Assembly (NCBI GenBank): GCA_020434375.1
Contig: JAGRAY010000069.1
Location: 1 to 8,614, forward strand
Source of the DNA: Bdellovibrionales bacterium
GTDB taxonomy: Bacteria; Bdellovibrionota_G; JALEGL01; JAGRAY01
DNA: 8,614 nucleotides
Direction: 5' to 3'
Shown: one piece after another, positions 1 through 5,828 of the stretch
How positions within the stretch are numbered: the stretch's first letter is position 1
Layout: the number at the start of each line of letters is the position of its first letter
The notes under the pieces: model-generated
The model's database searches: none
What the model saw: only the letters and a program-made list of their open reading frames with translations
What the model was told of the DNA's origin: nothing
Translations under genes and position numbers: made by a program

Positions 1-101
1 ACTTGGAGCGTAGCGACGGAGCCAGTAGGCAACTTCCAAAATTTACTTTGGTGTTTCAACTTATGTTTAATTTACTAAACCCTCTTTCGGGAACACAACA
101 C
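1..101. other. Region downstream of folE: GC-rich block and two small hairpins
   Basis: No gene is visible here. Bases 1-26 are GC-rich compared with what follows and contain GCGACGGAGCC, which resembles GCGACGCGAGCC in the cloverleaf element near 5946. This may be the cut end of a dispersed repeat. Two 5-bp hairpins follow: CCAAA/TTTGG at 36-51 and GTTTA/TAAAC at 65-80. Both have the same six-base loop, ATTTAC. They lie 3' of folE on its strand and could protect or weakly terminate the transcript, but neither has a proper T-run or a strong stem. Confidence 0.3.
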
Positions 102-659
102 TCAACCGTTTTTATGGGTTTGAATAAGTGACATAAACTCTGACCGGGTCGAGTAATTTTCTTTGAACTCGCCCAACATGCAACTCGATATCATCATGGC
201 GTTTTGCTTTTCAACGCCTCGCATTTGCATACAAAGGTGTTGAGCCTGAATCACCACAGCAACGCCTCTTGGGTTGAGTGTCTCTTCTAAAACGCCCGCA
301 ATTTCATGGGTCATTCGTTCTTGAACTTGCAGGCGCCTAGCATAGATATCAACAAGGCGTGCGATCTTTGATAAACCAATGATTTTTCCATTCGGAATAT
401 ATCCCAAGCTGCAATTTCCAAAAAATGGCAAAAGATGATGCTCGCACATGCTAAAAAATCCGATATCACGAACAATCACCATATCTTCTTGCTCATGTTC
501 GAAAAGAGCATTATTTATCACTTCTTTGGGATCTTGCTGATAACCCCTAGTCAAAAACTTAAGCGACTTAGCCACTCTAAAAGGCGTTTTTAAAAGGCCC
601 TCTCGATTTGGGTCTTCACCTAAGTCTTTTAGTATTTCGGTAATCTTTGATTCAATCAT
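102..659 (-). CDS. folE: GTP cyclohydrolase I (FolE, type IA)
   Basis: This 185-residue cytoplasmic enzyme opens and rearranges GTP to 7,8-dihydroneopterin triphosphate, the first step to tetrahydrofolate and other pterins. The zinc ligands of the family are all present: Cys72 and His75 in the MCEHHLLPFFG motif, and Cys143 in QHLCMQMRG, with the adjacent catalytic His141. The EDPNREGL-TP-RVA signature lies near residues 15-30. It is shorter than the 222-residue E. coli enzyme because the N-terminal extension is missing, as in many bacteria. The ATG at 659 is preceded by GGGAG (667-671) with 7-nt spacing, so the start is well supported. It follows the esterase by 79 bp on the same strand. An AT-rich TATATAA stretch (675-681) could supply an internal promoter, but no matching -35 is clear. 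Confidence 0.97.
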   Translation of the reverse strand: MIESKITEILKDLGEDPNREGLLKTPFRVAKSLKFLTRGYQQDPKEVINNALFEHEQEDMVIVRDIGFFSMCEHHLLPFFGNCSLGYIPNGKIIGLSKIARLVDIYARRLQVQERMTHEIAGVLEETLNPRGVAVVIQAQHLCMQMRGVEKQNAMMISSCMLGEFKENYSTRSEFMSLIQTHKNG

Positions 660-738
660 TTTAAAACTCCCTGCTTATATATTGTTATCGTAATGTCATC
701 TATCGAAAGTTATGAACCTTACAACCCAAACTGATAGT

Positions 739-1758
739 TCACACTGACATCTCGACAATCATTCTTTGAATACGATCGGCAAATCGATATCGATGACCTC
801 CGTGCTTTCCTGGATATTCTTTTAAATCATATTTAATGTCATGTGCCTTAAGTTTGTTTGATAGTTGTCGATGTCCCAGATGAAGTGCGTATTCATCTTG
901 TAATCCCGACTCCAGACAAAGCCATTTAAGCTTTTTCATTTCGAGTGCGTAGCGGTCCACCATATGAACAGGATCCCATGCTAAAAACTGCTGCCACAGT
1001 TGTGGAACAAGCTCTCCCGTGCCAAGATCAAAAAACAAATCTGCCATGAATGTGGATTTTTTAGGATTGGGTAAAAAACAGGTACAAACACAGAGCGTCA
1101 TCATCGTCATGGTATCGGCATATTTTAAAAGTCCCATTGGATTTGGGCTCGAGAGATATCTTTCAACAAACTCTTCCACGCTTTTGTGCTTTGAAAGCGT
1201 TTCAACCATCAAAGGAATAAGCTGTACATAAAGATAAGTATAAAAGCTGTCGCCGGATGAACTCAAACAATAGTCAAAGATGCCGGGCCTTAACATGCAT
1301 GTTGCTAGCGCTCCAAAGCCACCACTGGAATGCCCCATGAGACCTCTATATTCAGATGAACGCTTTGTTCGAAACTGATGATCAATGAATGGAACCAGTT
1401 CGTCACATAAAACATCCATATAGGGACCATTGACACTCGAATTCACATACTGACTGCCACCGTATTTGGTTGAAAGATCTGGAAATACCGCAAGAAATGG
1501 TTTCACCCTCTTTCCAAGAATCATTTCATCAAATAAGAGTGGTAAAGACTTCGAAAACACATTGCTTTCTTGAAGGTATGATGGCCCAGAGGATCCCCAC
1601 CCCGAAAGCAAAAAAACCACTGGATACGTTAAACTACCTTGGTCATCATATCCAGGTGGCACATAAACCGGGAGCATTCTTTGACTTGGGTCTCCTAACA
1701 AATTCTTTTTGAGGAGCTGGCTATCAAACGAAAGTATGTCTATTCTTGGGTCAGACAT
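739..1758 (-). CDS. Putative esterase, esterase D / S-formylglutathione hydrolase-like alpha/beta hydrolase
   Basis: This 339-residue hydrolase belongs to the 'putative esterase' superfamily (esterase D, antigen 85, enterochelin esterase relatives). Numbered from the chosen ATG, the nucleophile elbow GHSSG places Ser144. An oxyanion-side motif (VVFLLSGWGSSG) lies near residue 50. A late Asp (GLQDEYALH) and His (KHGGHRYRFADR) complete a plausible triad. The start at 1758 is chosen because it lies just after the mrp stop (1766-1768). A more upstream ATG at 1851 would overlap mrp by 86 bp and add 31 residues that do not look like the family. No good Shine-Dalgarno precedes 1758 (a GGAG lies about 21 nt away), so translational coupling to mrp is likely. 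No signal peptide is visible. The substrate is unknown: it could be a carboxylesterase, a thioester hydrolase or a siderophore esterase. Confidence 0.85.
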   Translation of the reverse strand: MSDPRIDILSFDSQLLKKNLLGDPSQRMLPVYVPPGYDDQGSLTYPVVFLLSGWGSSGPSYLQESNVFSKSLPLLFDEMILGKRVKPFLAVFPDLSTKYGGSQYVNSSVNGPYMDVLCDELVPFIDHQFRTKRSSEYRGLMGHSSGGFGALATCMLRPGIFDYCLSSSGDSFYTYLYVQLIPLMVETLSKHKSVEEFVERYLSSPNPMGLLKYADTMTMMTLCVCTCFLPNPKKSTFMADLFFDLGTGELVPQLWQQFLAWDPVHMVDRYALEMKKLKWLCLESGLQDEYALHLGHRQLSNKLKAHDIKYDLKEYPGKHGGHRYRFADRIQRMIVEMSV

Positions 1759-1765
1759 ACTGAAA

Positions 1766-2917
1766 TTAGACCAGCATTTCTCCGAGATCTCGAAGGCGTT
1801 CAAAAGTGTAAATGCCAGTGTTGTGTCCATCTGACCAAGATATTTGAACACCGTAGCGTCCGACTTGCCTAAATCCTAAGGGGTGAACATCAGGGGAGAT
1901 TTCATCTTCTTTGATTTTTCTCTCCCCTGAGTTCTCATCGACACACATTGCACACTCACAATAGTAACGAAGCCTACGAGGGTCAATTCGTGACTGAATT
2001 TGGTCGGGCCACTCAGCGGTGACGTAGCCATTTTCAAAGTCTATTTTTGTTGGAATCTGTTGATTGCGTTTTGTGAGGACTTCCACTTTTTGCACCTGCT
2101 CGACTAGGTTTTTTGCAATATTCTGATACGCTATCTTGCTGACTTGCTCGTCTGATGCTTCCAGAATCATAGGTTTACCTTCGTCGCCTGCATATGCCAG
2201 CTTCGGATCCAATGGGATTTCACCTAAGAATGGAAAACCCCATTGCTCCGAAGTTTTTTTGCCTCCACCTTTTTTAAAAATATCTGTGATTTCATTGCAA
2301 TGAGGACAGACAAAGCCACTCATATTCTCAATAATCCCCAAAATAGGCACGTTTACCTCATCAAACATTCGAATACCTCGCATCGTTACCGACACAGCGA
2401 CTTCTTGCGGTGTGGTTACAATAACGGCACCCGTGAGAGGAGCACCTTGAGTTAATGTCAACTGAACATCGCCCGTGCCTGGTGGCAAGTCTATCAATAA
2501 AAAATCAAGTTCACCCCATTCTACCTGCATAAGAAAATGTTGAATCAGCTTTGTGGCCATGGGTCCTCTCCAAATCACGGGAGAGTCGTCGTTGGTTAAT
2601 AGTGCCATCGACATATAGAAAATCCCATATTTTTCAATGGGCATCAGTTTTCCATTTTTTTCCTGTGGGGGATTTGTCCCTCCCAGCATTTTGGGGACCG
2701 AAGGACCATAGACATCCGCATCCATGAGCCCCACTTTGTAACCGAGCTTGGTAAGGCTGATCGCCAAATTGACGGAAACCGTCGATTTTCCTACGCCCCC
2801 TTTGCCGCTCGATACAGCGACAATGTATTTAATTCTAGACAAATTTTCAGCCCCAAAAGAAGGTTGCTTCTTGGGTTGAAGCGTCGTTTGATTATGAATA
2901 TTAGGTAGTTCTTTCAT
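1766..2917 (-). CDS. mrp: Mrp/NBP35-family Fe-S carrier ATPase fused to a DUF971 domain
   Basis: This cytoplasmic P-loop protein of 383 residues carries and transfers Fe-S clusters (Mrp/ApbC family). The deviant Walker A KGGVGKST is at residues 39-46, with signature Lys39 and Lys44. The second nucleotide motif, LLIDLPPGTGD, is near 140-150. The family's bridging-cluster motif CPHC gives Cys204 and Cys207. The usual N-terminal DUF59 (MIP18-like) domain is absent, leaving about 30 residues before the P-loop domain. A C-terminal DUF971 (gamma-butyrobetaine hydroxylase N-terminal-like) domain spans about 285-380. It has Cys320, Cys322, Cys325 and His365, matching the zinc ligand pattern known from that hydroxylase. 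Plant HCF101 also combines Mrp with DUF971. The gene diverges from the Rrf2 regulator and probably leads an operon with the esterase and folE. No clear Shine-Dalgarno precedes the ATG. Confidence 0.95.
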   Translation of the reverse strand: MKELPNIHNQTTLQPKKQPSFGAENLSRIKYIVAVSSGKGGVGKSTVSVNLAISLTKLGYKVGLMDADVYGPSVPKMLGGTNPPQEKNGKLMPIEKYGIFYMSMALLTNDDSPVIWRGPMATKLIQHFLMQVEWGELDFLLIDLPPGTGDVQLTLTQGAPLTGAVIVTTPQEVAVSVTMRGIRMFDEVNVPILGIIENMSGFVCPHCNEITDIFKKGGGKKTSEQWGFPFLGEIPLDPKLAYAGDEGKPMILEASDEQVSKIAYQNIAKNLVEQVQKVEVLTKRNQQIPTKIDFENGYVTAEWPDQIQSRIDPRRLRYYCECAMCVDENSGERKIKEDEISPDVHPLGFRQVGRYGVQISWSDGHNTGIYTFERLRDLGEMLV

Positions 2918-2921
2918 CTTA

Positions 2922-2950
2922 TTGACAATTCATACTGTTTTAGTAATATT
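2922..2950 (+). promoter_or_regulatory. Promoter for the rrf2-erpA-grx operon
   Basis: A perfect TTGACA (2922-2927) is followed after 16 bp by TAATAT (2944-2949), a 4/6 match to the sigma-70 -10 element. With a 17-bp spacer the -10 would be AATATT. It faces the Rrf2 gene and implies a leader of about 35 nt. It is the best promoter-like sequence seen in the window, but transcription was not tested. Confidence 0.6.
2933..2945. promoter_or_regulatory. Candidate Rrf2/IscR-type operator
   Basis: The inverted repeat TACT-GTTTT-AGTA lies almost wholly within the -35/-10 spacer of the rightward promoter, overlapping its -10. Its core ACT-G-TTT-T-AGT fits the centre of the E. coli IscR type 1 consensus (ACT-R-WWW-Y-AGT). 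The flanking G and C of that consensus are replaced by T and A. Its position next to an IscR-like gene suggests autorepression. It also overlaps the possible -10 of the divergent mrp promoter. Confidence 0.45.
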
Positions 2951-2970
2951 TAATCAAGAAAATGTGTGAA
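2943..2970 (-). promoter_or_regulatory. Possible divergent promoter for mrp
   Basis: On the minus strand TTCACA (2965-2970, 5/6 match to a -35) is separated by 16 bp from TATTAC (2943-2948, 4/6 match to a -10), about 25 nt upstream of the mrp ATG. An alternative pair on the same strand, TTGATT and TATGAA with 17-bp spacing, would leave almost no leader. The elements overlap the rightward promoter and the candidate operator, so the two transcription units may be co-regulated. Confidence 0.35.
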
Positions 2971-2990
2971 CGAAAAACGAAGATTTACGA

Positions 2991-3461
2991 ATGTTAAGAA
3001 TTACTAAAGAAACCGATTATGGGATTCTCGTCCTCACGCTTTTCGCGAAATATGGGCGCGATCACGTCTTAACCACGAAGCAGGTATCTCAGCAATCGGG
3101 AATCGCCTACAGAATGGTATGCAAACTTTTAAATCTTTTGACGCGAAAAGGCTTATTGGCGTCTTATCGGGGAATTCGAGGTGGATACTACCTTCTAAAG
3201 CAACCCAGTGAAATTACTTTGGAAGAAGCTATCGAAGCCATCGAGGGCCCAATTCAACTTACACAATGCACAAAAAAAGAGTACTGTGACTGTATGGCCC
3301 TTGAAAAATGTATTGTCCAAGACCACTGGGCTTATATCAACAAAGTTTTCAGAGAGGCATTGCAAGGAGTTACGCTTTCATCGCTAGCCAACCCGCTAGA
3401 CGAAAGTCGATTTCCTTTTGCTTTAAATGTAAAAACGATACAAGCTATGGGAGGTAATTAG
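2991..3461 (+). CDS. Rrf2-family transcriptional regulator, IscR/SUF-regulator-like
   Basis: This is a 156-residue DNA-binding protein. The N-terminus (MLRITKETDYGILVL) and the winged helix-turn-helix over about residues 25-70 (TTKQVSQQSGIAYRMVCKLLNLL, then the RGGYYL wing) are typical of Rrf2 proteins. A cysteine cluster follows: Cys93, Cys99, Cys101 and Cys107. The first two and the last lie close to the positions of the IscR [2Fe-2S] ligands Cys92, Cys98 and Cys104, while Cys101 is extra. It is therefore likely to sense Fe-S cluster or redox status. It heads an operon with erpA (2-nt gap) and a CGFS glutaredoxin. It sits behind a promoter that carries a candidate operator, so autoregulation is likely. 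The sequence resembles the 'SUF system Fe-S assembly regulator' subgroup, though no suf genes are in the window. The Shine-Dalgarno is weak. Confidence 0.92.
   Translation: MLRITKETDYGILVLTLFAKYGRDHVLTTKQVSQQSGIAYRMVCKLLNLLTRKGLLASYRGIRGGYYLLKQPSEITLEEAIEAIEGPIQLTQCTKKEYCDCMALEKCIVQDHWAYINKVFREALQGVTLSSLANPLDESRFPFALNVKTIQAMGGN
3449..3454 (+). promoter_or_regulatory. Ribosome binding site for the GTG-started erpA
   Basis: GGGAGG lies inside the last codons of the Rrf2 gene, 9 nt before the GTG at 3464. It supports GTG as the real start and implies translational coupling across the 2-nt gap. Confidence 0.75.
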
Positions 3462-3463
3462 CA

Positions 3464-3790
3464 GTGACAATTCAATTGACAGAAAATGCCGTAAAAAAAG
3501 TGAAGAATTTTCAAACCACCTCGCCGGAAAATGCTTCAAAGGTGTTTCGAGTATATGTTGAAGGAGGTGGTTGTTCGGGTTTTCAATATGGGTTTTCTTT
3601 CGACGAAGCCCGAGAAAATGATCATATCATGAATTTTAATGATGTTAAGGTGGTTGTAGATCCTTTCAGTGCCCCTTATATCCAATCGTCTACCATCGAT
3701 TACATCGAGAGCCTCATGAATTCCGGTTTTGTGGTAACGAATCCTAATTCCAAATCGACGTGTGGATGCGGTTTATCATTTAATGTTTAA
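3464..3790 (+). CDS. erpA: A-type Fe-S cluster carrier, ErpA-like (HesB/IscA family)
   Basis: This 108-residue carrier accepts Fe-S clusters from a scaffold and passes them to target enzymes. The three family cysteines are present: Cys37 in VEGGGCSGFQYGF, and Cys100 and Cys102 in the C-terminal TCGCGLSF. The FDEARENDHI, VDPFSAPYI and NPNSKSTCGCG patterns and the very short C-terminus fit ErpA better than IscA or SufA, but the subtype is inferred. The start is GTG with a strong upstream GGGAGG. It is the second gene of the operon, 2 nt after the Rrf2 gene and 23 nt before the preferred start of the glutaredoxin. The full-length domain shows no damage. Confidence 0.95.
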   Translation: MTIQLTENAVKKVKNFQTTSPENASKVFRVYVEGGGCSGFQYGFSFDEARENDHIMNFNDVKVVVDPFSAPYIQSSTIDYIESLMNSGFVVTNPNSKSTCGCGLSFNV

Positions 3791-3804
3791 CTTTTATGTA
3801 TGAT

Positions 3805-3808
3805 GGAG
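3805..3808 (+). promoter_or_regulatory. Ribosome binding site deciding the glutaredoxin start
   Basis: GGAG stands 5 nt before the ATG at 3814. It lies inside the six extra codons that the upstream ATG at 3796 would add. The upstream ATG has no Shine-Dalgarno, so 3814 is preferred. Confidence 0.7.
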
Positions 3809-3813
3809 CAATT

Positions 3814-4128
3814 ATGACAGCAAGAGAAAAAATAGAAGACAAAATAAAAAACAACAAAATTGTTGTTTTCATGAAGGGTACCCCAGACATGCCACAATGT
3901 GGATTTTCAGCCGCAACAGTTCGATGCTTTCAAGAACTTAGTGTGCCGTTTGAATCCTTCGACGTTCTGAGTGATCCCGAGGTTCGAGAAGAAGTAAAAC
4001 GTTTTTCCAATTGGCCAACCATTCCTCAAGTTTATATTGGCGGTGAGTTTGTTGGCGGTTGCGACATTGTAAGAGAAATGTACGCCAGTGGCGACTTAGC
4101 CAAAAAAGTCGAAAGCGTATCAAACTAG
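3814..4128 (+). CDS. grxD: Monothiol glutaredoxin, CGFS type (Grx4/GrxD family)
   Basis: This 104-residue cytoplasmic protein belongs to the family that binds a glutathione-ligated [2Fe-2S] cluster and relays it to A-type carriers. The active-site motif CGFS is at residues 29-32. The glutathione-contacting elements are Lys21 (VVFMKGTPDMPQCGFS), WPTIPQ at 67-72 and GGCD at 81-84. Length and layout match single-domain Grx4. The first in-frame ATG is at 3796, but the GGAG at 3805-3808 points to 3814. Placed directly after erpA and under an IscR-like regulator, it most likely works in Fe-S trafficking rather than general disulfide reduction. Confidence 0.96.
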   Translation: MTAREKIEDKIKNNKIVVFMKGTPDMPQCGFSAATVRCFQELSVPFESFDVLSDPEVREEVKRFSNWPTIPQVYIGGEFVGGCDIVREMYASGDLAKKVESVSN

Positions 4129-4158
4129 CAAACGACCCCGCAAAAACTGCATAGCCCT

Positions 4159-4224
4159 TGCTCAGTTAAGAGCATAAATCTCTGAAATATCAAAGGTTTC
4201 AGAGGGTAAATTTTGGCCTCTGAA
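4159..4224 (+). promoter_or_regulatory. Competing hairpins in the leader before the lipoprotein gene
   Basis: The 116-bp gap 4129-4244 has no gene but contains three inverted repeats. Hairpin A pairs TGCTC (4159-4163) with GAGCA (4170-4174). Hairpin B pairs CTCTGAAA (4180-4187) with TTTCAGAG (4197-4204), a perfect 8-bp stem with a 9-nt loop. Hairpin C pairs TTCAGAGG (4198-4205) with CCTCTGAA (4217-4224), another 8-bp stem. B and C share bases 4198-4204, so they cannot form together. C is followed by TTGCTTTTC, a weak T-rich tail. This looks like a terminator/antiterminator arrangement, or simply the terminator region of the Fe-S operon. Confidence 0.45.
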
Positions 4225-4244
4225 TTGCTTTTCAAAGAGTATCT

Positions 4245-5057
4245 ATGAATACTTGTTCAAGATGGCCACAGCTAGATTTTCTAATTATTTTTTTATTAAC
4301 GGCTTGTGCTCAGGAGATTGGCTCACCTTCAATGACGCCCAATTTGGGGCAAGAGCAAAATATACCTACACCGACAACTCCAGCTCCTATGCCTCCGACA
4401 GGCAGCGCTCCATTTTTTGCGAATGTAGCTAACGAAACAACCTCACTAGACCTTCATGATTCAAGCAATTTTTACATTACGATTACCGCAGCTAATAGTC
4501 TTGCTGGTGAACTCTCGGTCGACCTTACCTTCGACGATTCGAATTTGGTTAGCAACTTTCAGTATCAAGGGTCTATCAATTTAAACATTTCGCCTAGTCG
4601 AGTAGTCATCAACGCTGGTGAATCCAAAACAGTTTTAGCCACGGTCACAACGGGTTTCGATGCACCTTCATTTGAATCTACGTTAATTGGAGGCCTGGGG
4701 AAAATTCAGATGATCGCTCTGGATCCTCAATCAGGTTTTTCTCAAACGGTGACCAAGCCTCTTGAAGTCATGGCCAACTTAAATGCGACATTGCTTACGA
4801 TCAACCCTCATACATGGGATATTCCTCAAACTATCAATGTCAGAAAACATCTAAACGGGACACAGCTCATATTGAAAAATCAAGCCGATCAATCTCTCGT
4901 GTTCCACGTAACCTCTCCGTTCCATGGAAATGTTAACGACCCAATCATGCCTGGTGGCGTATACTCTTTTGTTGTTCCTCAAAGTATGAATCAGATCATC
5001 TTCTATGATCATGGAAGACAATCCAGCTCAATGGCTAATCGAATCAATTTTCTTTAA
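4245..5057 (+). CDS. Secreted lipoprotein with degenerate cupredoxin-like C-terminal domain
   Basis: This 270-residue protein has no recognised family. A hydrophobic stretch (DFLIIFLLTAC) ends in a lipobox with Cys21, so it should be lipidated and anchored in an envelope membrane. A Pro/Thr-rich linker covers about 40-53. Residues 66-175 look beta-rich and Ig-like (INAGESKTVLATVTT and similar alternation). Residues 190-265 have a cupredoxin-like pattern: LILKN, then FHV with His221, PGGVYSFVVP, and FYDHG with His256. The copper-binding Cys expected in the last loop is absent (Asp255 precedes His256), so type 1 copper binding is doubtful. Its 3' end overlaps the convergent small gene by 14 bp. 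The ATG is preceded only by a weak AAAGAG. The lipoprotein call is fairly firm; the domain calls are inference. Confidence 0.75.
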   Translation: MNTCSRWPQLDFLIIFLLTACAQEIGSPSMTPNLGQEQNIPTPTTPAPMPPTGSAPFFANVANETTSLDLHDSSNFYITITAANSLAGELSVDLTFDDSNLVSNFQYQGSINLNISPSRVVINAGESKTVLATVTTGFDAPSFESTLIGGLGKIQMIALDPQSGFSQTVTKPLEVMANLNATLLTINPHTWDIPQTINVRKHLNGTQLILKNQADQSLVFHVTSPFHGNVNDPIMPGGVYSFVVPQSMNQIIFYDHGRQSSSMANRINFL

Positions 5058-5274
5058 TTGTGGGCATGGGATATTTTTCTACTTCGATAATTTCTCCTGT
5101 TTCAAGTTGCATACATCGCTCTTTCCAGGGTTCTGCCAAGTCTGGTTGAATACATAAAAAAGGATCCTTATGAATGATCCTGTACTCACCATCCTGATAT
5201 TCTGCTCGGTCGATCCGTTTTGAGCAAGTAGATACCCAAAACACAAGAATCAAAGCATGAGCAAGCCAATGCAT
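5044..5274 (-). CDS. Small exported protein, possible lipoprotein
   Basis: This 76-residue unrecognised protein starts with a hydrophobic segment (ALILVFWVSTC) that ends in Cys17. VSTC is close to a lipobox, but Thr at -1 is unusual, so it could instead be a small membrane or periplasmic protein. The remainder is charged and holds two further cysteines (FLCIQP and ERCMQL), 13 residues apart, that could form a disulfide outside the cytoplasm. It converges on the lipoprotein gene with a 14-bp overlap and diverges from the PilZ gene across 78 bp. No good Shine-Dalgarno is visible. Codon use looks normal, and the signal-like start followed by a soluble tail supports a real gene. Confidence 0.6.
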   Translation of the reverse strand: MHWLAHALILVFWVSTCSKRIDRAEYQDGEYRIIHKDPFLCIQPDLAEPWKERCMQLETGEIIEVEKYPMPTIKEN

Positions 5275-5295
5275 GGCTCATCTGAAACCGTCCTG

Positions 5296-5325
5296 AAAAA
5301 AAAGACAAGATTTTTTGTGTTTTTT
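5296..5325. promoter_or_regulatory. A-tract/T-tract between divergent genes
   Basis: The 78-bp divergent region 5275-5352 contains A8 (5296-5303), T6 (5311-5316) and T6 (5320-5325). The A and T runs could pair as a weak hairpin, or act as bent DNA or UP elements for the pilZ and/or the small-protein promoter. No convincing -35/-10 pair was found on either strand. Confidence 0.3.
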
Positions 5326-5352
5326 GTTGAATTTCGGGTTAAGTACTAAGCC

Positions 5353-5709
5353 ATGTCGGCTTCAATGCACGAAAAACGAAAAAATCAAAGAATTCCGATT
5401 GCGATGACAGTTCAATCAGTTGAAATTGAGCCCATCGGTTTTGGGTATGCCTTTAATATTTCAAGGCAGGGTCTCGGCGTGGATGCGTTAGCCATGGTCA
5501 AAGAAAAGAAGGTTCCAGAAAAAGGAGCTGATTTAAAATTAAAATTTAAGATTCCTAAAAGTGAGCACTACATCTCTGCTCTTGCGACGGTTGTATACAT
5601 TGATTTTGAAGACCAGGGACATCCAAAAATAGGTTTCGAATTTAAAGACATCTCCAACGAAAGTCTCGATGCAATCGAAGCCTACATCAAACAATTCCCC
5701 AGAACTTAG
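5353..5709 (+). CDS. PilZ-domain protein, probable c-di-GMP receptor
   Basis: This 118-residue single-domain cytoplasmic protein has both c-di-GMP-binding motifs of the PilZ family. The RxxxR is Arg9-Arg13 in EKRKNQRIPI, and the NxSxxG is Asn35, Ser37 and Gly40 in NISRQGLGV. The rest (LKLKFKIP, ISALATVVYID, KIGFEFKDIS and a C-terminal helix) follows the beta-barrel plus helix layout. With no output domain it probably acts by binding a partner, for example in motility, envelope or polysaccharide control. The ATG lacks an obvious Shine-Dalgarno; another ATG four codons in is no better. It is followed by 294 bp of structured non-coding DNA before the cyclase gene. Confidence 0.93.
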   Translation: MSASMHEKRKNQRIPIAMTVQSVEIEPIGFGYAFNISRQGLGVDALAMVKEKKVPEKGADLKLKFKIPKSEHYISALATVVYIDFEDQGHPKIGFEFKDISNESLDAIEAYIKQFPRT

Positions 5710-5828
5710 ATTACAAATCGATGATTATAAACAAAGTCCACGACTTCACCCCCATCACGCAATGTTCCCTATGCCTTCTCACATGCAAAGAGCAAAATTC
5801 CGAATAGGCAAAACGAGGCCGGGGCTTC

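Noticed and set aside
1019..1231. Plus-strand open frames inside the esterase gene (also 1470-1712)
   Set aside because: They lie wholly antisense to a conserved hydrolase, have no recognisable domain and no Shine-Dalgarno.
1759..1851. Upstream ATG at 1851 for the esterase
   Set aside because: It would overlap mrp by 86 bp and add an N-terminus that does not resemble a signal peptide or the family; the ATG at 1758 fits the operon spacing.
2243..2455. Plus-strand open frame inside mrp
   Set aside because: It is antisense to the conserved P-loop domain, and the composition shows it is a shadow frame.
3938..4123. Minus-strand open frame inside the glutaredoxin gene
   Set aside because: It is fully antisense to a strongly conserved CGFS glutaredoxin and has no family features.
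5161..5181. Hairpin AGGATC/GATCCT inside the small exported gene
   Set aside because: A 6-bp stem with a 9-nt loop inside coding DNA and no T-run is easily explained by chance.
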